A stretch of DNA of 64,000 nucleotides. Origin: Coccinella septempunctata. Its lineage: Eukaryota > Arthropoda > Insecta > Coleoptera > Coccinellidae. Below are positions 23,674 through 33,546 of the stretch, piece after piece (the first letter of the stretch is position 1; each line of letters starts with the position of its first letter). Below the pieces are notes generated by a model. It saw only the letters and a list, made by a program, of their open reading frames with translations, was not told the origin of the DNA and ran no database searches. The stretch is taken from assembly GCF_907165205.1 (NCBI RefSeq), contig NC_058189.1, forward strand, positions 2,482,501 through 2,546,500, written 5' to 3'. A program made the translations under genes and the position numbers.

Positions 23674-25024
23674 ATGATGAGAAATAGCATGCTTTCTCTT
23701 TCAATTTTTGTTCTCGTTTTTTGTCACCATGCATCCTGCCAAAGCACATGTTATCCTTGTACCCGTGTGGTAGTCGGTTATTGTTGTACTTTCCAAAATT
23801 TATGCTGTGATGTGGGTGAGTAGATACCTATTTTTGGTGATGAAATTTTCGGCAAATTAATTGATTATGGTTGATCTAAATGTGATATATATTCTGAAAG
23901 AGCAACTCTTCTAGTAATGAATCTGACCCCCGGTTTCATTAAGCTCGATCGGGGAATCAACGCTTGATTGACAGATAAACGTCAATTTGTTTTCAATCAA
24001 TAATTCAGCCATAAGAATTCGGAATTCAATTCTCGAATCAAATTATGATCTACATACATCTATTCAATGATTCTAAATTGCTTCTTGTTCAATATATATA
24101 GGAATGAAAAAGTTTTAGTGAGTTCGTTTTTGAAATCCAGTGACTGTCAAATCGTTGATCGGGCAGTAAGAGTTTTATGAAACCCGCTGTCAGAGTTTCA
24201 TCCATTTTGGCACATTTGTTCGGTAATTGAGGAAGTTTCAACGCACCTCATATTTTTGGGAATTTTTAGAAGGTCAACTTTCGAGTTGCGTATCTTCCAG
24301 GAAAATTATCGTATATGTGGGTGTGATACATATTCTGAAAAAGCAACTCTTCTAGTAATAAATCTAAAAATTTCATCCATTTCGGCAAAACCGTTATTTC
24401 AATTTTTGAGAAATGTTAGGTGATCTCAGTGGTTTTGTATTATGCTCATAAAAACCATGCAAACTGGGTGCAGTATAAAGATGATGGTCTTGCATTTGCA
24501 TTTACCTTATATTATAGGCTCCATCTATGCTATAGATAACATCTATAGAGTTGAGATAACATAATAGAATTGTTGAATAGGATATGCGAAGTCTGCCTAT
24601 GATGAGTTTTTAGCATAAATTGAGGTCATCTTTTCTTATTGAAAATAAAAATATATTTTATAGTGTGAATGCTTATTAGAGTTCAAAATGATAAACATAT
24701 ACTTTACTATATTCTTTCATTTTTTGTATGTGAGTAGTGTGAACCTATTTGGTGTGTACATTAATAAAATTGTTCTTTTGTTTTCTAATATTCTCATTCT
24801 AATCAGATATTTGAAAAGGTAAAATTGTCTATTTCGTTGCAGCAAGTCAGGTGCCGAGGCTTTGTCCGTCTTTAACCGATACTATGTCAAGGGAAATTTG
24901 TAGGAAAAGTGAAAACAGATGCAATAAGAGATCTGAATGCCCACACCCAAACAACCAGGATTGTTGTCCTACACGCCACTGTGGATCTGCTTGCGTAGAT
25001 ATTAATGGCGCATCGAAAACATAA
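23674..25024 (+). CDS. Secreted WAP-domain protein
   Basis: Two exons, 23674-23815 and 24843-25024, join in phase 1 to give 107 aa. Exon 1 encodes a signal peptide (MLSLSIFVLVFCHHASC) and the Cys module STCYPC, then GYCCTFQNLCCDV. Exon 2 encodes a WAP-type four-disulfide core: LCPSLTD, ICRKSENRC, SECPHPNNQDCCPTRHCGSA and a last Cys. WAP proteins of insects are small secreted proteins, often protease inhibitors or antimicrobials; which applies here is unknown. The acceptor (TTTCGTTGCAG) at 24841-24842 is strong, and AATAAA follows at 25055. Two similar first exons upstream (17374, 21280) have the same phase and no visible WAP exon, so this exon may serve all three. ATG 23677 is an equally possible start. 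Confidence 0.75.
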
Positions 25025-25054
25025 ATGTTTCTGAGAGAAACTAAACATTGTACG

Positions 25055-25060
25055 AATAAA
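25055..25060 (+). terminator. Polyadenylation signal of the WAP gene
   Basis: AATAAA lies 30 bp after the stop, immediately before a truncated mariner. The mRNA may therefore end at or inside the transposon remnant. Confidence 0.6.
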
Positions 25061-25845
25061 TAAAACAAAATTTCAATGCCAAAATATTTTATTACTCAAC
25101 ATATTCTCCTCTTAATTGGATACATTTATCACAGCGAACCTGCAACGTCTCTAGAAATTTCCAAAAAAATGTTTCTTCTTGCTCTGCAAATCAGACCTTC
25201 ACAGCTTCAATTACCTCCTCGTTACAAAAAAATTTACGACCTTTCAAACTTTTTTTCAGTTGAGGAAACAGATGATAGTCGGATGGAGCCAAATTTGGAG
25301 AATAAGGAGGGTGTTCTAGTAATTCAAACCCTAAATCACGAATTTTTTGCATGGCAACATGAGATTTGTGTGCAGGAGCGTTGTCCAGCAAAAACAAAAC
25401 ACCTCTTTGGATAGCTTTCCGCGTCTTTTATCTTTAATTTTTTCCCGTAGACTGGTCAGTAATGTCGAATAGTAATCTCCGGTTATTGTTCTACCCTTAT
25501 CCAAAAAATCAATCATGATTACTCCATGGCAATCCCAAAAAACTGAAGCAAGAACTTTTCCAGCAGATTTTTGGACACGAAATTTCTTAGGTCTTTGAGA
25601 ACCAGAGTGTCGCCATTCCATCGATTGTTGCTTTGTTTCTGGATCGTAGAAATGTACCCAAGTCTCATCTATAGTAACAATTCGGTTCAAGCAGTCTACA
25701 TCGTTTTCAAATCGAGCACAGATCGAACGCGATGCTTCTACCCTTGCACGCTTTTGATCAACATTCAAACATTTGGGGATCCATTTTGCAGCAATTTTCC
25801 TGATGTCCAAATTGACGTGAACTATATGATGAACGAAACCGAAAT
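25061..25845 (-). pseudogene. Mariner transposase fragment, copy M1
   Basis: Minus-strand frames give DETWVHFYDP, ASVFWDCHGV, LDNAPAHKSHVA and YSPNLAPSDYHL, the DD34D core of a mariner. The fragment lacks the N-terminal half and both TACGAGGAT ends. Frames shift between 25331 and 25397. It lies against the 3' end of the WAP gene. Two longer relatives lie in kazrin introns. Confidence 0.85.
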
Positions 25846-26338
25846 AAGTTAATGAAACTTCTCAAAATTTTGGTAATGTTTGGTGGACAGTCCAACAGTT
25901 GGATTAAATCCATTTTCATGGGTAACCTTTTTTGCGAAGTTCAATTGCTTCGAAATCTCTAATATGAAGTGGATAAATACTTTCGCAGATAAGCATGAAC
26001 TACCTACCTGTTCATTTGAATGAAACGACCTGATTTGCGATTCACAATACAAAACTGTAAACGATAAAACTTATCACGTTCAATGTCACTTGCATGCGAC
26101 CCATAAATCGACAATAGGTATTTTAGAAAGGATTATTGTGGATTTACCAACATATGAGGATTATTCGCAGTGTTGATATAGCATAGTGAGTGACAGTTTC
26201 GCACAATATTTGGTATGTAAATTTTTGAAAAACTGATGTTACAATTTTATTTTGGGAAGATACCTTTTAAAATTTTTAGGATATTGTCGCAGGCTCGAAA
26301 AATACAGTTCAGAGAATTTGAGTCACTTATTTTATATA

Positions 26339-27054
26339 CAGGGTGAGCCTTTGACTCCTTCCAATATACGGGGGGGGGGGGGTCTTTGACTCGTACAAAT
26401 ATATTAACATTAGATTCTTGAGGTCAAAAGAAACACTTTTTGCAATATATAATTTTTTCCGAATCTGCTCAGTTTAAAAGATACAGGCTGTTGAAAAACA
26501 TAAAAAAAATGGTATTTTTAGTTCTATCTTACAAACAGCTTTATCGAATGAAAATGATTTCGGAATATAGTTTTTCATTTTTATTTGATGAATCTTTTTT
26601 GAACACAAGATATCACCCAAGTCTTTCAGTTTTCTCATTATGACCATTACATACCATAGAAATACCAAATATTTAAAGAACCCAACTCTTTTGAAACTAA
26701 GTTGGCCGCTATATCTAATGAATATTTGTACATTTTGTATAAAATAAAAGAATTCTTCATATTTTCTCGTATAATGCACCGTTTTCGAGTAACTTGATGT
26801 TCAAAAATAAAAAATATCCGAAAAATTGGGTACTTTGGCTGAATGCAACTCTGTTTAAAAAATCCACAGATGTGTAGTGTCACAGATTTAGCTTGTTATT
26901 CTGAAGGGAATTTTGTTTTTGCAGGGGTGGAACAGCTCATTATGAAAACTTAAAATGGCTTATCTTTTTATAAGGGCCGAATCGGAAAAAAATTTTCCTT
27001 TTGAACTCAATAATCTACTGTTAAAATATTTGTAAGAGTCAAAGACTCACCCTG
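26339..27054 (+). repeat. Family A MITE, copy 5 (full length)
   Basis: Runs from CAGGGTGAGCC to GACTCACCCTG, 716 bp, with TATATA on the left and TATATT on the right. Near the left end a duplicated start is followed by a run of about a dozen G. Confidence 0.8.
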
Positions 27055-27455
27055 TATATTGTAGATTAATAAGGGGAATCTAAATTTTTGTTTTTACCCT
27101 GATAACAAGTTTCAAATTCAATTACAGGCATATGCATGGTATTGTAAATTCTTGTTGAAATTATTTCTCCAACTTTTTTCAGTTGTTCGAAGTTCAGCTC
27201 AATGAATGTTGTATATACTGTGTGAAAGCTAGGAAATAGCATTTTCTTAACCAATCAAAAATTACTCAGAAGGTTTTGGCTGATAGCCCCTTTTATATCA
27301 TTTGGTTTCGAATTATATTTCAAATTATAATTTAATATTTTGATATTTAATATATAGAATGCTCCTATTCCTGGAACATATGCAATTTGAAGTCGACAAT
27401 TTTCTCCTACGTACGTCTTTAGACAGTTATTAATTATGCGTTATAACGTACACGC

Positions 27456-27463
27456 TATAAAGG
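27456..27463 (+). promoter_or_regulatory. Possible TATA box of the MPC2-like gene
   Basis: TATAAAGG lies about 390 bp before the start codon. A candidate donor follows (AAAG before GTGTGA near 27523), and a ttttttcag acceptor lies near 27812, so a 5' UTR intron is possible. All of this is inference from motif spacing. Confidence 0.3.
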
Positions 27464-27847
27464 ATAATACACAACAATTAATCCTTCAGTTTTTGACGCA
27501 CGACTTGTTGAAATCAGTGAAAGGTGTGATGTTATAGACATGCAGCAAATTTATGTCAGGTTCGATTGAAATTAGTATTCAATCTTTTTCTAATTTCAGA
27601 AAGAAGAAGCAAAGTTGGATTTTTGATTACAGCGTATTTTGGCTATTCCATTCTATTTTAAAAAACGATTTTGAGTTTTCCGAGTTTGAAACAGCAGTAT
27701 GTTAAATTTTCCCAATGAAGATGATATATTGGGATAGCGAAACAGGTATTGTGGTTTGAGAACTCAATCTTGTGAAAATCATGTAAAAATTTATAGTGGA
27801 ATATTTTTTCAGGTGGAATATAAACTGAAACTTTAATTTAGAATGCA

Positions 27848-28339
27848 ATGGAGTTGAATATACACGAAAATGATCCAAACAATATAACTATGGAAGAAAT
27901 TCATCTGGAATCGAGATATGAACACCCGAATGAATCAAGAAATACAAATGAAACTACAGGAGCAAATAGTAAATCAACAGAAGGGAGAAATATAGATACC
28001 AGTAACAAAAAAGAAACTGGAAACAGCAGCAACTGGAACAATGTCATTCAAAATTTAAAAAATTTCTGGAACCATCCAGCAGGACCGCTGACAATCTTTT
28101 TTTGGGCACCTGCTTTTAAATGGGGTCTGGTCATAGCTGGTTTGACAGATTTGGCAAGACCTGCAGGAAATATCAGTATACTGCAAACATTGGCCTTAGC
28201 TGCCACGGGAATAATATGGTGTAGATATTCGCTTGTGATTATTCCTAAGAATTATAGTTTATTCAGTGTGAATTTGTTTATAGCAGTCAGTCAGTGTTAT
28301 CAACTTTACAGGTCTATGAAATATCAATATTTTTCATGA
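27848..28339 (+). CDS. MPC2: Mitochondrial pyruvate carrier 2-like protein
   Basis: A single uninterrupted frame of 163 aa. From about residue 72 the protein reads WNHPAGP, FFWAPAFKWGLVIAGLTDLA, RPAGN, LALAATGIIW and CRYSLVIIPKNYSLFSVNLF, the diagnostic blocks of MPC2. With MPC1 this forms the inner-membrane carrier that imports pyruvate into mitochondria. Three hydrophobic segments fit the known topology. The first 60 or so residues are hydrophilic, rich in Asn, Glu, Ser and Thr, and have no counterpart in ordinary MPC2 (about 120-130 aa). They do not look like a basic amphipathic targeting helix. An uninterrupted frame suggests a retrocopy or a specialised paralogue. The start at 27848 is the most upstream ATG; Met15 is the other candidate. 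Confidence 0.88.
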   Translation: MELNIHENDPNNITMEEIHLESRYEHPNESRNTNETTGANSKSTEGRNIDTSNKKETGNSSNWNNVIQNLKNFWNHPAGPLTIFFWAPAFKWGLVIAGLTDLARPAGNISILQTLALAATGIIWCRYSLVIIPKNYSLFSVNLFIAVSQCYQLYRSMKYQYFS

Positions 28340-29767
28340 CAAATGTCAATTCGAGATATAGGTCCAGTTGCAGGAACGTCCATTAAGATTTAATGGCCTA
28401 TTAAAATTTAAAACTGTCATTTTTGAAGAGTGATGGTTCGTCTTTTAGACAACCCCAGTAAAAACCTACTGACTCACCCTGTATATTTTGACATAAATTA
28501 AAATAATAATATTTCGAATTATTTTTAAATCCCCTTTGCGATGATGTATTCTCACTTTTGAGATATTATTGGGAAAACGTATCAGTTAAGTACGAAATGA
28601 AATCTAAATTTTTTGAGAAATTTATTTAAATTAATATAAATACAGCAGGTTAATATGACGTTCACTTTATTTTACATAGTTCTTGTCCATATTATATTTA
28701 TCCCAAATTGGGAAATCATCACATATGCAAGTACGTTGTTCCAACATTATTTGGACAATTAGAGTTTCAGTTGATTCAAGCAACAAGAAATACATTTATA
28801 ATTTTTTTATCATCTAATTTTCGTCCTTTTTATGTCTCATTTTTCAGTTCATTCAACTAAACTTCAGTTTTTGGACATTCACATCAAAGATTATAGAGCT
28901 ACTCTTAATCTTTGATTCACATGAAAGTCCGAACACGAGAAAGTGTATTATTATGATAATCTACTATTGAATTTAAGCAATATTTTCCAATTGCATTCAC
29001 CACATCAATTTGCCACAACTCCCACAACTATTCGGAATAAAAGTGATATACATTCAAACAACTATACATTTTTCGTCTTCACATGAATTACATAATGGAT
29101 ATTTCTAAGATTAGATTTGATCGAATATCAAAAGCTTTTTTGGCAGGTTCCTATATATGATATCGAATCTAGAATGATCCGATACTCTTTTTGATTTGAC
29201 GAAACATGAGCATTCCACTTTCATTTTCATTCCTTTCTTATGACCCAACTAGAGTGAAATTATCGAACATGGAGATTTCTGCTTGTTGAAAATCGTTGAA
29301 ATATAAGTTTCTATAAAATTGTCATACATATTTTATAGGAACTATTACCGATCATACTCAGATAAGTATAACATTCTATGTGTTAAGTGATAAGTTTTTT
29401 CAAAACTTTTTTATTCCTGTTATGGAAACCCTAACCGATTCAAAAATTTATACAGCTGAAATATTCACACTTTTACTTAGATCCTCAATTATAAGTTTCC
29501 ACAAAATGTTCATATATGCTCATTCGATGGAAATCTTTACCGATTGAAATCAATCTATACATATGTCAAAAGCGAAAACAAAAGTTGCGATTGGTTCCTA
29601 AAGATCAATAATTTCAAGATTAAAAAAAAGAAATCATATTTGAACCAAAAATAAATATACCTAAAATCACAGTGGGCGTCAAATTTGAGATTATGACAAA
29701 ACCCTTCATATGGAGCAGAAAGAGCACCATTGAAATTTAAAGCCAACTGCCACCTTACAATCATTTA
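28340..29767. other. Intergenic, no convincing gene
   Basis: AT-rich. GACTCACCCTGTA near 28472 is an isolated family A end. A short frame at 28654 starts MTFTLFYIVLVHIIFIP and meets a possible GTACGT donor near 28732, but nothing supports it further. Confidence 0.35.
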
Positions 29768-29945
29768 CAGGGTGAGTCTTTGTCGTGTACCTACATAATT
29801 TATAGAAGATTCCTGATGAGATTAAAAGAAACACTTTTTCCTTTTACCATTTTTTCCAATTCGGCTCGGTAGAATATGTTGTTGGAAATCAATGAAATGT
29901 CATCTCAAAAACGATTCTATCGAATAGAATGATTTTCGGAATATA
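29768..29945 (+). repeat. Family A MITE, copy 6 (interrupted)
   Basis: The family A left end and arm are present (CAGGGTGAGTC), then the sequence is cut by a fold-back at 29946. Family A-like end words (GTCAAAGACTTACCCTGTA) resume at about 30928, beyond the fold-back, twice in a row. Confidence 0.65.
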
Positions 29946-30915
29946 CAGGGTGTCTGTAAACAAATATGCGAAGGACTTAGGGAGATGATTCAAGGATGAA
30001 AATAAGCAGGGATAGTTCCTATAAAGTTTTTTCGAAATCGACCTCCCTTCCAAGATACAGCCTTTGGAATGCGATGACGAGTTGACAGTTTTAATTTTTT
30101 TTACGGGTTCTAGAAAATGGTTATTTATAGTCATAAAACTATACATAATATGAAGCACTAAGTAGATGTTACTCACACATTTTTTTTAGATCTCATAACT
30201 TTATTATTAGGGGTTGAGAATAAAACCCCTCATGATTTTCATTCAAAAATTGTTTTCGTGGGATAGATTTTCGAAAAATAAAATTATCTTATGGTTTCCC
30301 ATTCAATTCTGGAGAAAAAAATCTCTTGTAAAATTGCGATACAATCGATACTTTTCTCGGAATAAATAAAAACTTACAAGCTGTATACAAAGGTCTATGA
30401 GGAAGAGAGTTGATGCATGTATTTTAGCGGGATTTAGACATTCTATGAAACACTTATACGATGAAAAAACAGTGATCAGAACTGCTTGTAAGTTTTTATT
30501 TATTCCGAAAAAAGTATCGACTGTATCGAAATTTTTCAGAAGACTTTTTTTCTCCAGAATTGAATGGGAAACCATAAGAGAATTTCATTTTTCGAAAATT
30601 CTATCCCACGAAAACAATTTTTGAATGAAAATCATGAGGGGTTTTATTCTCAACCCCTAATAATAAAGTTATGAGATCTAAAAAAAAATTGTGTGAATAA
30701 CATCTGTTTAGTGCTTCATATTTTGTATAGTTTTATGACTCAGTATTTTTTAGAACCTGTAAAAAAAATAAAAACTGTCAACTCGTCATCGCTCTCCAAA
30801 GGCTGTATCTTGGAAGGAAGGGAAACTTCGAAAAAAATTTATGGGAACTACCCCTGCTTATTTTCATCGAGGAATCATCTCCCTAAGTTCTTTGCATTTG
30901 TTTACAAACACCCTG
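29946..30915. repeat. Large fold-back element B
   Basis: It begins CAGGGTGTCTGTAAAC and ends with the inverse, GTTTACAAACACCCTG. The left arm (about 29946-30380) and right arm (about 30484-30915) are inverted copies of about 430 bp separated by about 100 bp. Mirrored words include AGGGGTTGAGAATAAAACCC and CTCATAACTTTATTATT. It has no coding capacity. It is inserted into a family A copy. Confidence 0.88.
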
Positions 30916-31449
30916 TATATGTACATGTCAAAGACTTACCCTGTATATGTACATGTCAAAGACTTACCACGTATAGAATCCAAAGTTTCATCAAGTATGC
31001 TAAAAATTTTTTTCAAATGCCATTTTGATTTATCGTTAGAGGTACAAAATTGGATAAAATTATACACAGAAATAAGCTTCGTTCTCTCATTGAAAACAAA
31101 TTTGATCTCCTCATTTTGATCAATTGGTCATAACAATATAACAAAATTGTTCGATTCATACGAAATTGCATCAATGTTTCATTCTAATATAACATGAAAA
31201 TTCAGTATGAATAATTGATACTAGCGTCGCATTTCCGAAAGGAAATACATTTGATTTTGAATAAATTAGAAACACTGCCAGAAATCAACATCGCTACAAA
31301 TGTTTCCAAATCATCGATATGATGTACACTTCGATAATATAATTCAGTGATCTGAATACAACCATCCTATTACAATACTGAAAACTAAACCGTGATAATA
31401 GTAGATATATTATGATACAAAAATGTATAAGTGATAATGGTATTCAAAA

Positions 31450-31476
31450 CACCTGCAACATTGCAGGTGCTATAAA
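31450..31476 (+). promoter_or_regulatory. E-box palindrome followed by a TATA-like motif
   Basis: CACCTGCAACATTGCAGGTG is a 20-bp palindrome with a 2-bp centre and an E-box (CACCTG/CAGGTG) at each end. CTATAAAG starts at the next base. The arrangement resembles a compact core promoter, but no gene is confirmed downstream. Confidence 0.3.
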
Positions 31477-31735
31477 GACTCTTATACACGTGTATCATAC
31501 GCTATTTTTTACCTCATATTGTATACCTGCAGCATAACTTCAATGCCAATGCTCGAAATTCTTTTCAGATCAGGATAATGATCCTTATATAAATAGAGCT
31601 AATCAGTTAGGTATGTTATGGACATCTGATCAATCAAAAGTTACTGATATGGTGTTGCAGAAAAATAAACTCAAACTGTGAACGTTTTGATAGAAATTAA
31701 TGCATCCATATAAATATCAACAAATGATACGATCA

Positions 31736-31907
31736 TGAGTCGAAATAACCAACACACCGCTGTCACCATTCCATCGAGGAGGAGGAGATGCTGACCATGG
31801 TTTCGGACTCATTTTCACATCATCAGAGTAACCCAACTCCCAGCGCGATGGAAAACGGCAAAAAAGTGACGGACCCTTATACGGACGCTATACCACAGCG
31901 CCATCTG
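31736..31907 (+). other. Possible first exon of an unidentified gene
   Basis: This patch is less AT-rich than its surroundings. The frame from ATG 31791 starts MLTMVSDSFSHHQSNPTP and runs to DPYTDAIPQRHL, then meets a strong donor (CTG before GTACGT) near 31908. Another ATG at 31736 opens a different short frame. No downstream exon is recognised and the peptide is not familiar. Confidence 0.22.
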
Positions 31908-32524
31908 GTACGTACCGAGATACAACTCTATTTCCCTTCATGCAAGTAGTATTCAAATATCAAACAAACAAAATTGCATTTTGAAGTATGTTTACTTGAA
32001 ATTAGCGAATTTGGACTCCGTTTTGCTATAGGAATCCTTAAACAGACTTTTAATCTTCAGTTTTCGCACGCTTTTTAGTTCATGGAATGAAAATTATGAT
32101 GCAGGTATGATGAGAAATATTTAATTGTCTAGCAAATATTTTCATTGTATTCTGGGATATAGAATTCTTCAAAAATGCGAAGAATCTAAGGAGGAGCTCA
32201 TTATTTTCATGAGGTATTTTGTGCTGGTGATTTATGGAAACTGGATTTGTTTGAGTCGTAAATTTGGCCATTTCTTTTCTGAATTTTTACCAGAAGTGCT
32301 GTGCCTGAGGTTGCGTAAGGACACACTTACAGAGCCTACACAAAACACAACTGATTTCCAGATGTGTCCCATAGCTTTACAGAAGAACCATCTTATTAGT
32401 ACATAGGAAAATCAGAATGATAATAACGAATAAAATAAATAAAAAAATAAAACACAAATTGCACAAAATATTGTAGAGATAATTTTTTTCTTACTTTTCT
32501 CATCGTTATTTGCTTAGATTTTGA

Positions 32525-33206
32525 GGTCTTATCAGAACAGTAGATTCTATTGAAATAAACAATTTTTTCCTATAGCATATTTTCTGATCCGTCCCTGATA
32601 AAAAGATGTAGTCATTTCATAATGAGCTGTGCCACCCCTGGAAAAACAGAATTACCTTCAGAATAACAGAATAACTAGCTAAATCTGTGATGCTGCACAT
32701 CTATGGATCTTTAGAACAGAGTTGTATTCAGCCAAGGTACCCAATTTTTCAAATATCACAGATACTTTTCAATTCTTGAACACCAAATTACCTGAAAACA
32801 TCGAATTATACGAGAAAATATAAGAAATACTTTTATTTTACTTTACAAAAAGTTCAAACATTGATATAGCGTCCAACTAAGTTTCAAGAGTTGGGTTCTT
32901 TGAATTTTTGGTATTTTTATGGAATTTAATGGTCATACTGAGAAAACTGGAAAATATGTGTGCTATCTTATGTTTGAAAAAGATTAATCAAATAACTGAA
33001 AAACTATATTCTGAAATTCACTCAATTCGATAAAACCGTTTGTGAGATACAAGTAAAAATGAATTTTCTTTTATGGTTTTTCAACAGCCTGTATTTTATA
33101 AACCGAGTGGATTCGGAAAAAATGGTAACGGAAAAAGTTAAAAGTGTTTCTTCTGTCCTCAAGTATCTACTGTTGAGATATTTGTATGAGTCAAAGACTC
33201 ACCCTG
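32525..33206 (-). repeat. Family A MITE, copy 7 (opposite orientation)
   Basis: The interior words appear reverse-complemented (AATGAGCTGTGCCACCCCTG first) and the copy ends ACTCACCCTG. Its first end is degenerate. Confidence 0.7.
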
Positions 33207-33546
33207 TATCCGCAAAATTATCCACTTGTTCGAAATGTATGGAAATTCTGCTTCAAAAATTAAAGATTATCATGATTTTCTGTTAGTTTCAAACGTCGAA
33301 GAAATTTTTCTGCAGTTCCATATATTCTAATCATACTTTCATTAATCTTCATAAAAACCAGCACAAAAGAACCTGATGCAATGATCTTCCATTCATCCAA
33401 GATCTTTGATGTTAAGTATCTGGAATGCAAAAAATATTTCTGCTGGACCATAGTTCATTCAATCATAAATTAAATAAATAAGCCTTAATAATCGTGAATT
33501 GAGATTAGAAGTGTAACTCATATCGTTGATTTGAATTCTCCATATG

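Noticed and set aside
19515..26779. Repeated 70-100 codon minus-strand frames such as those at 19515, 22832 and 26474
   Set aside because: They are the same interior of family A MITE copies read antisense; each is broken differently, so they are not genes.
32125..32406. 93-codon plus-strand frame
   Set aside because: AT-rich, no known motif, no promoter or polyadenylation signal close by; expected by chance.
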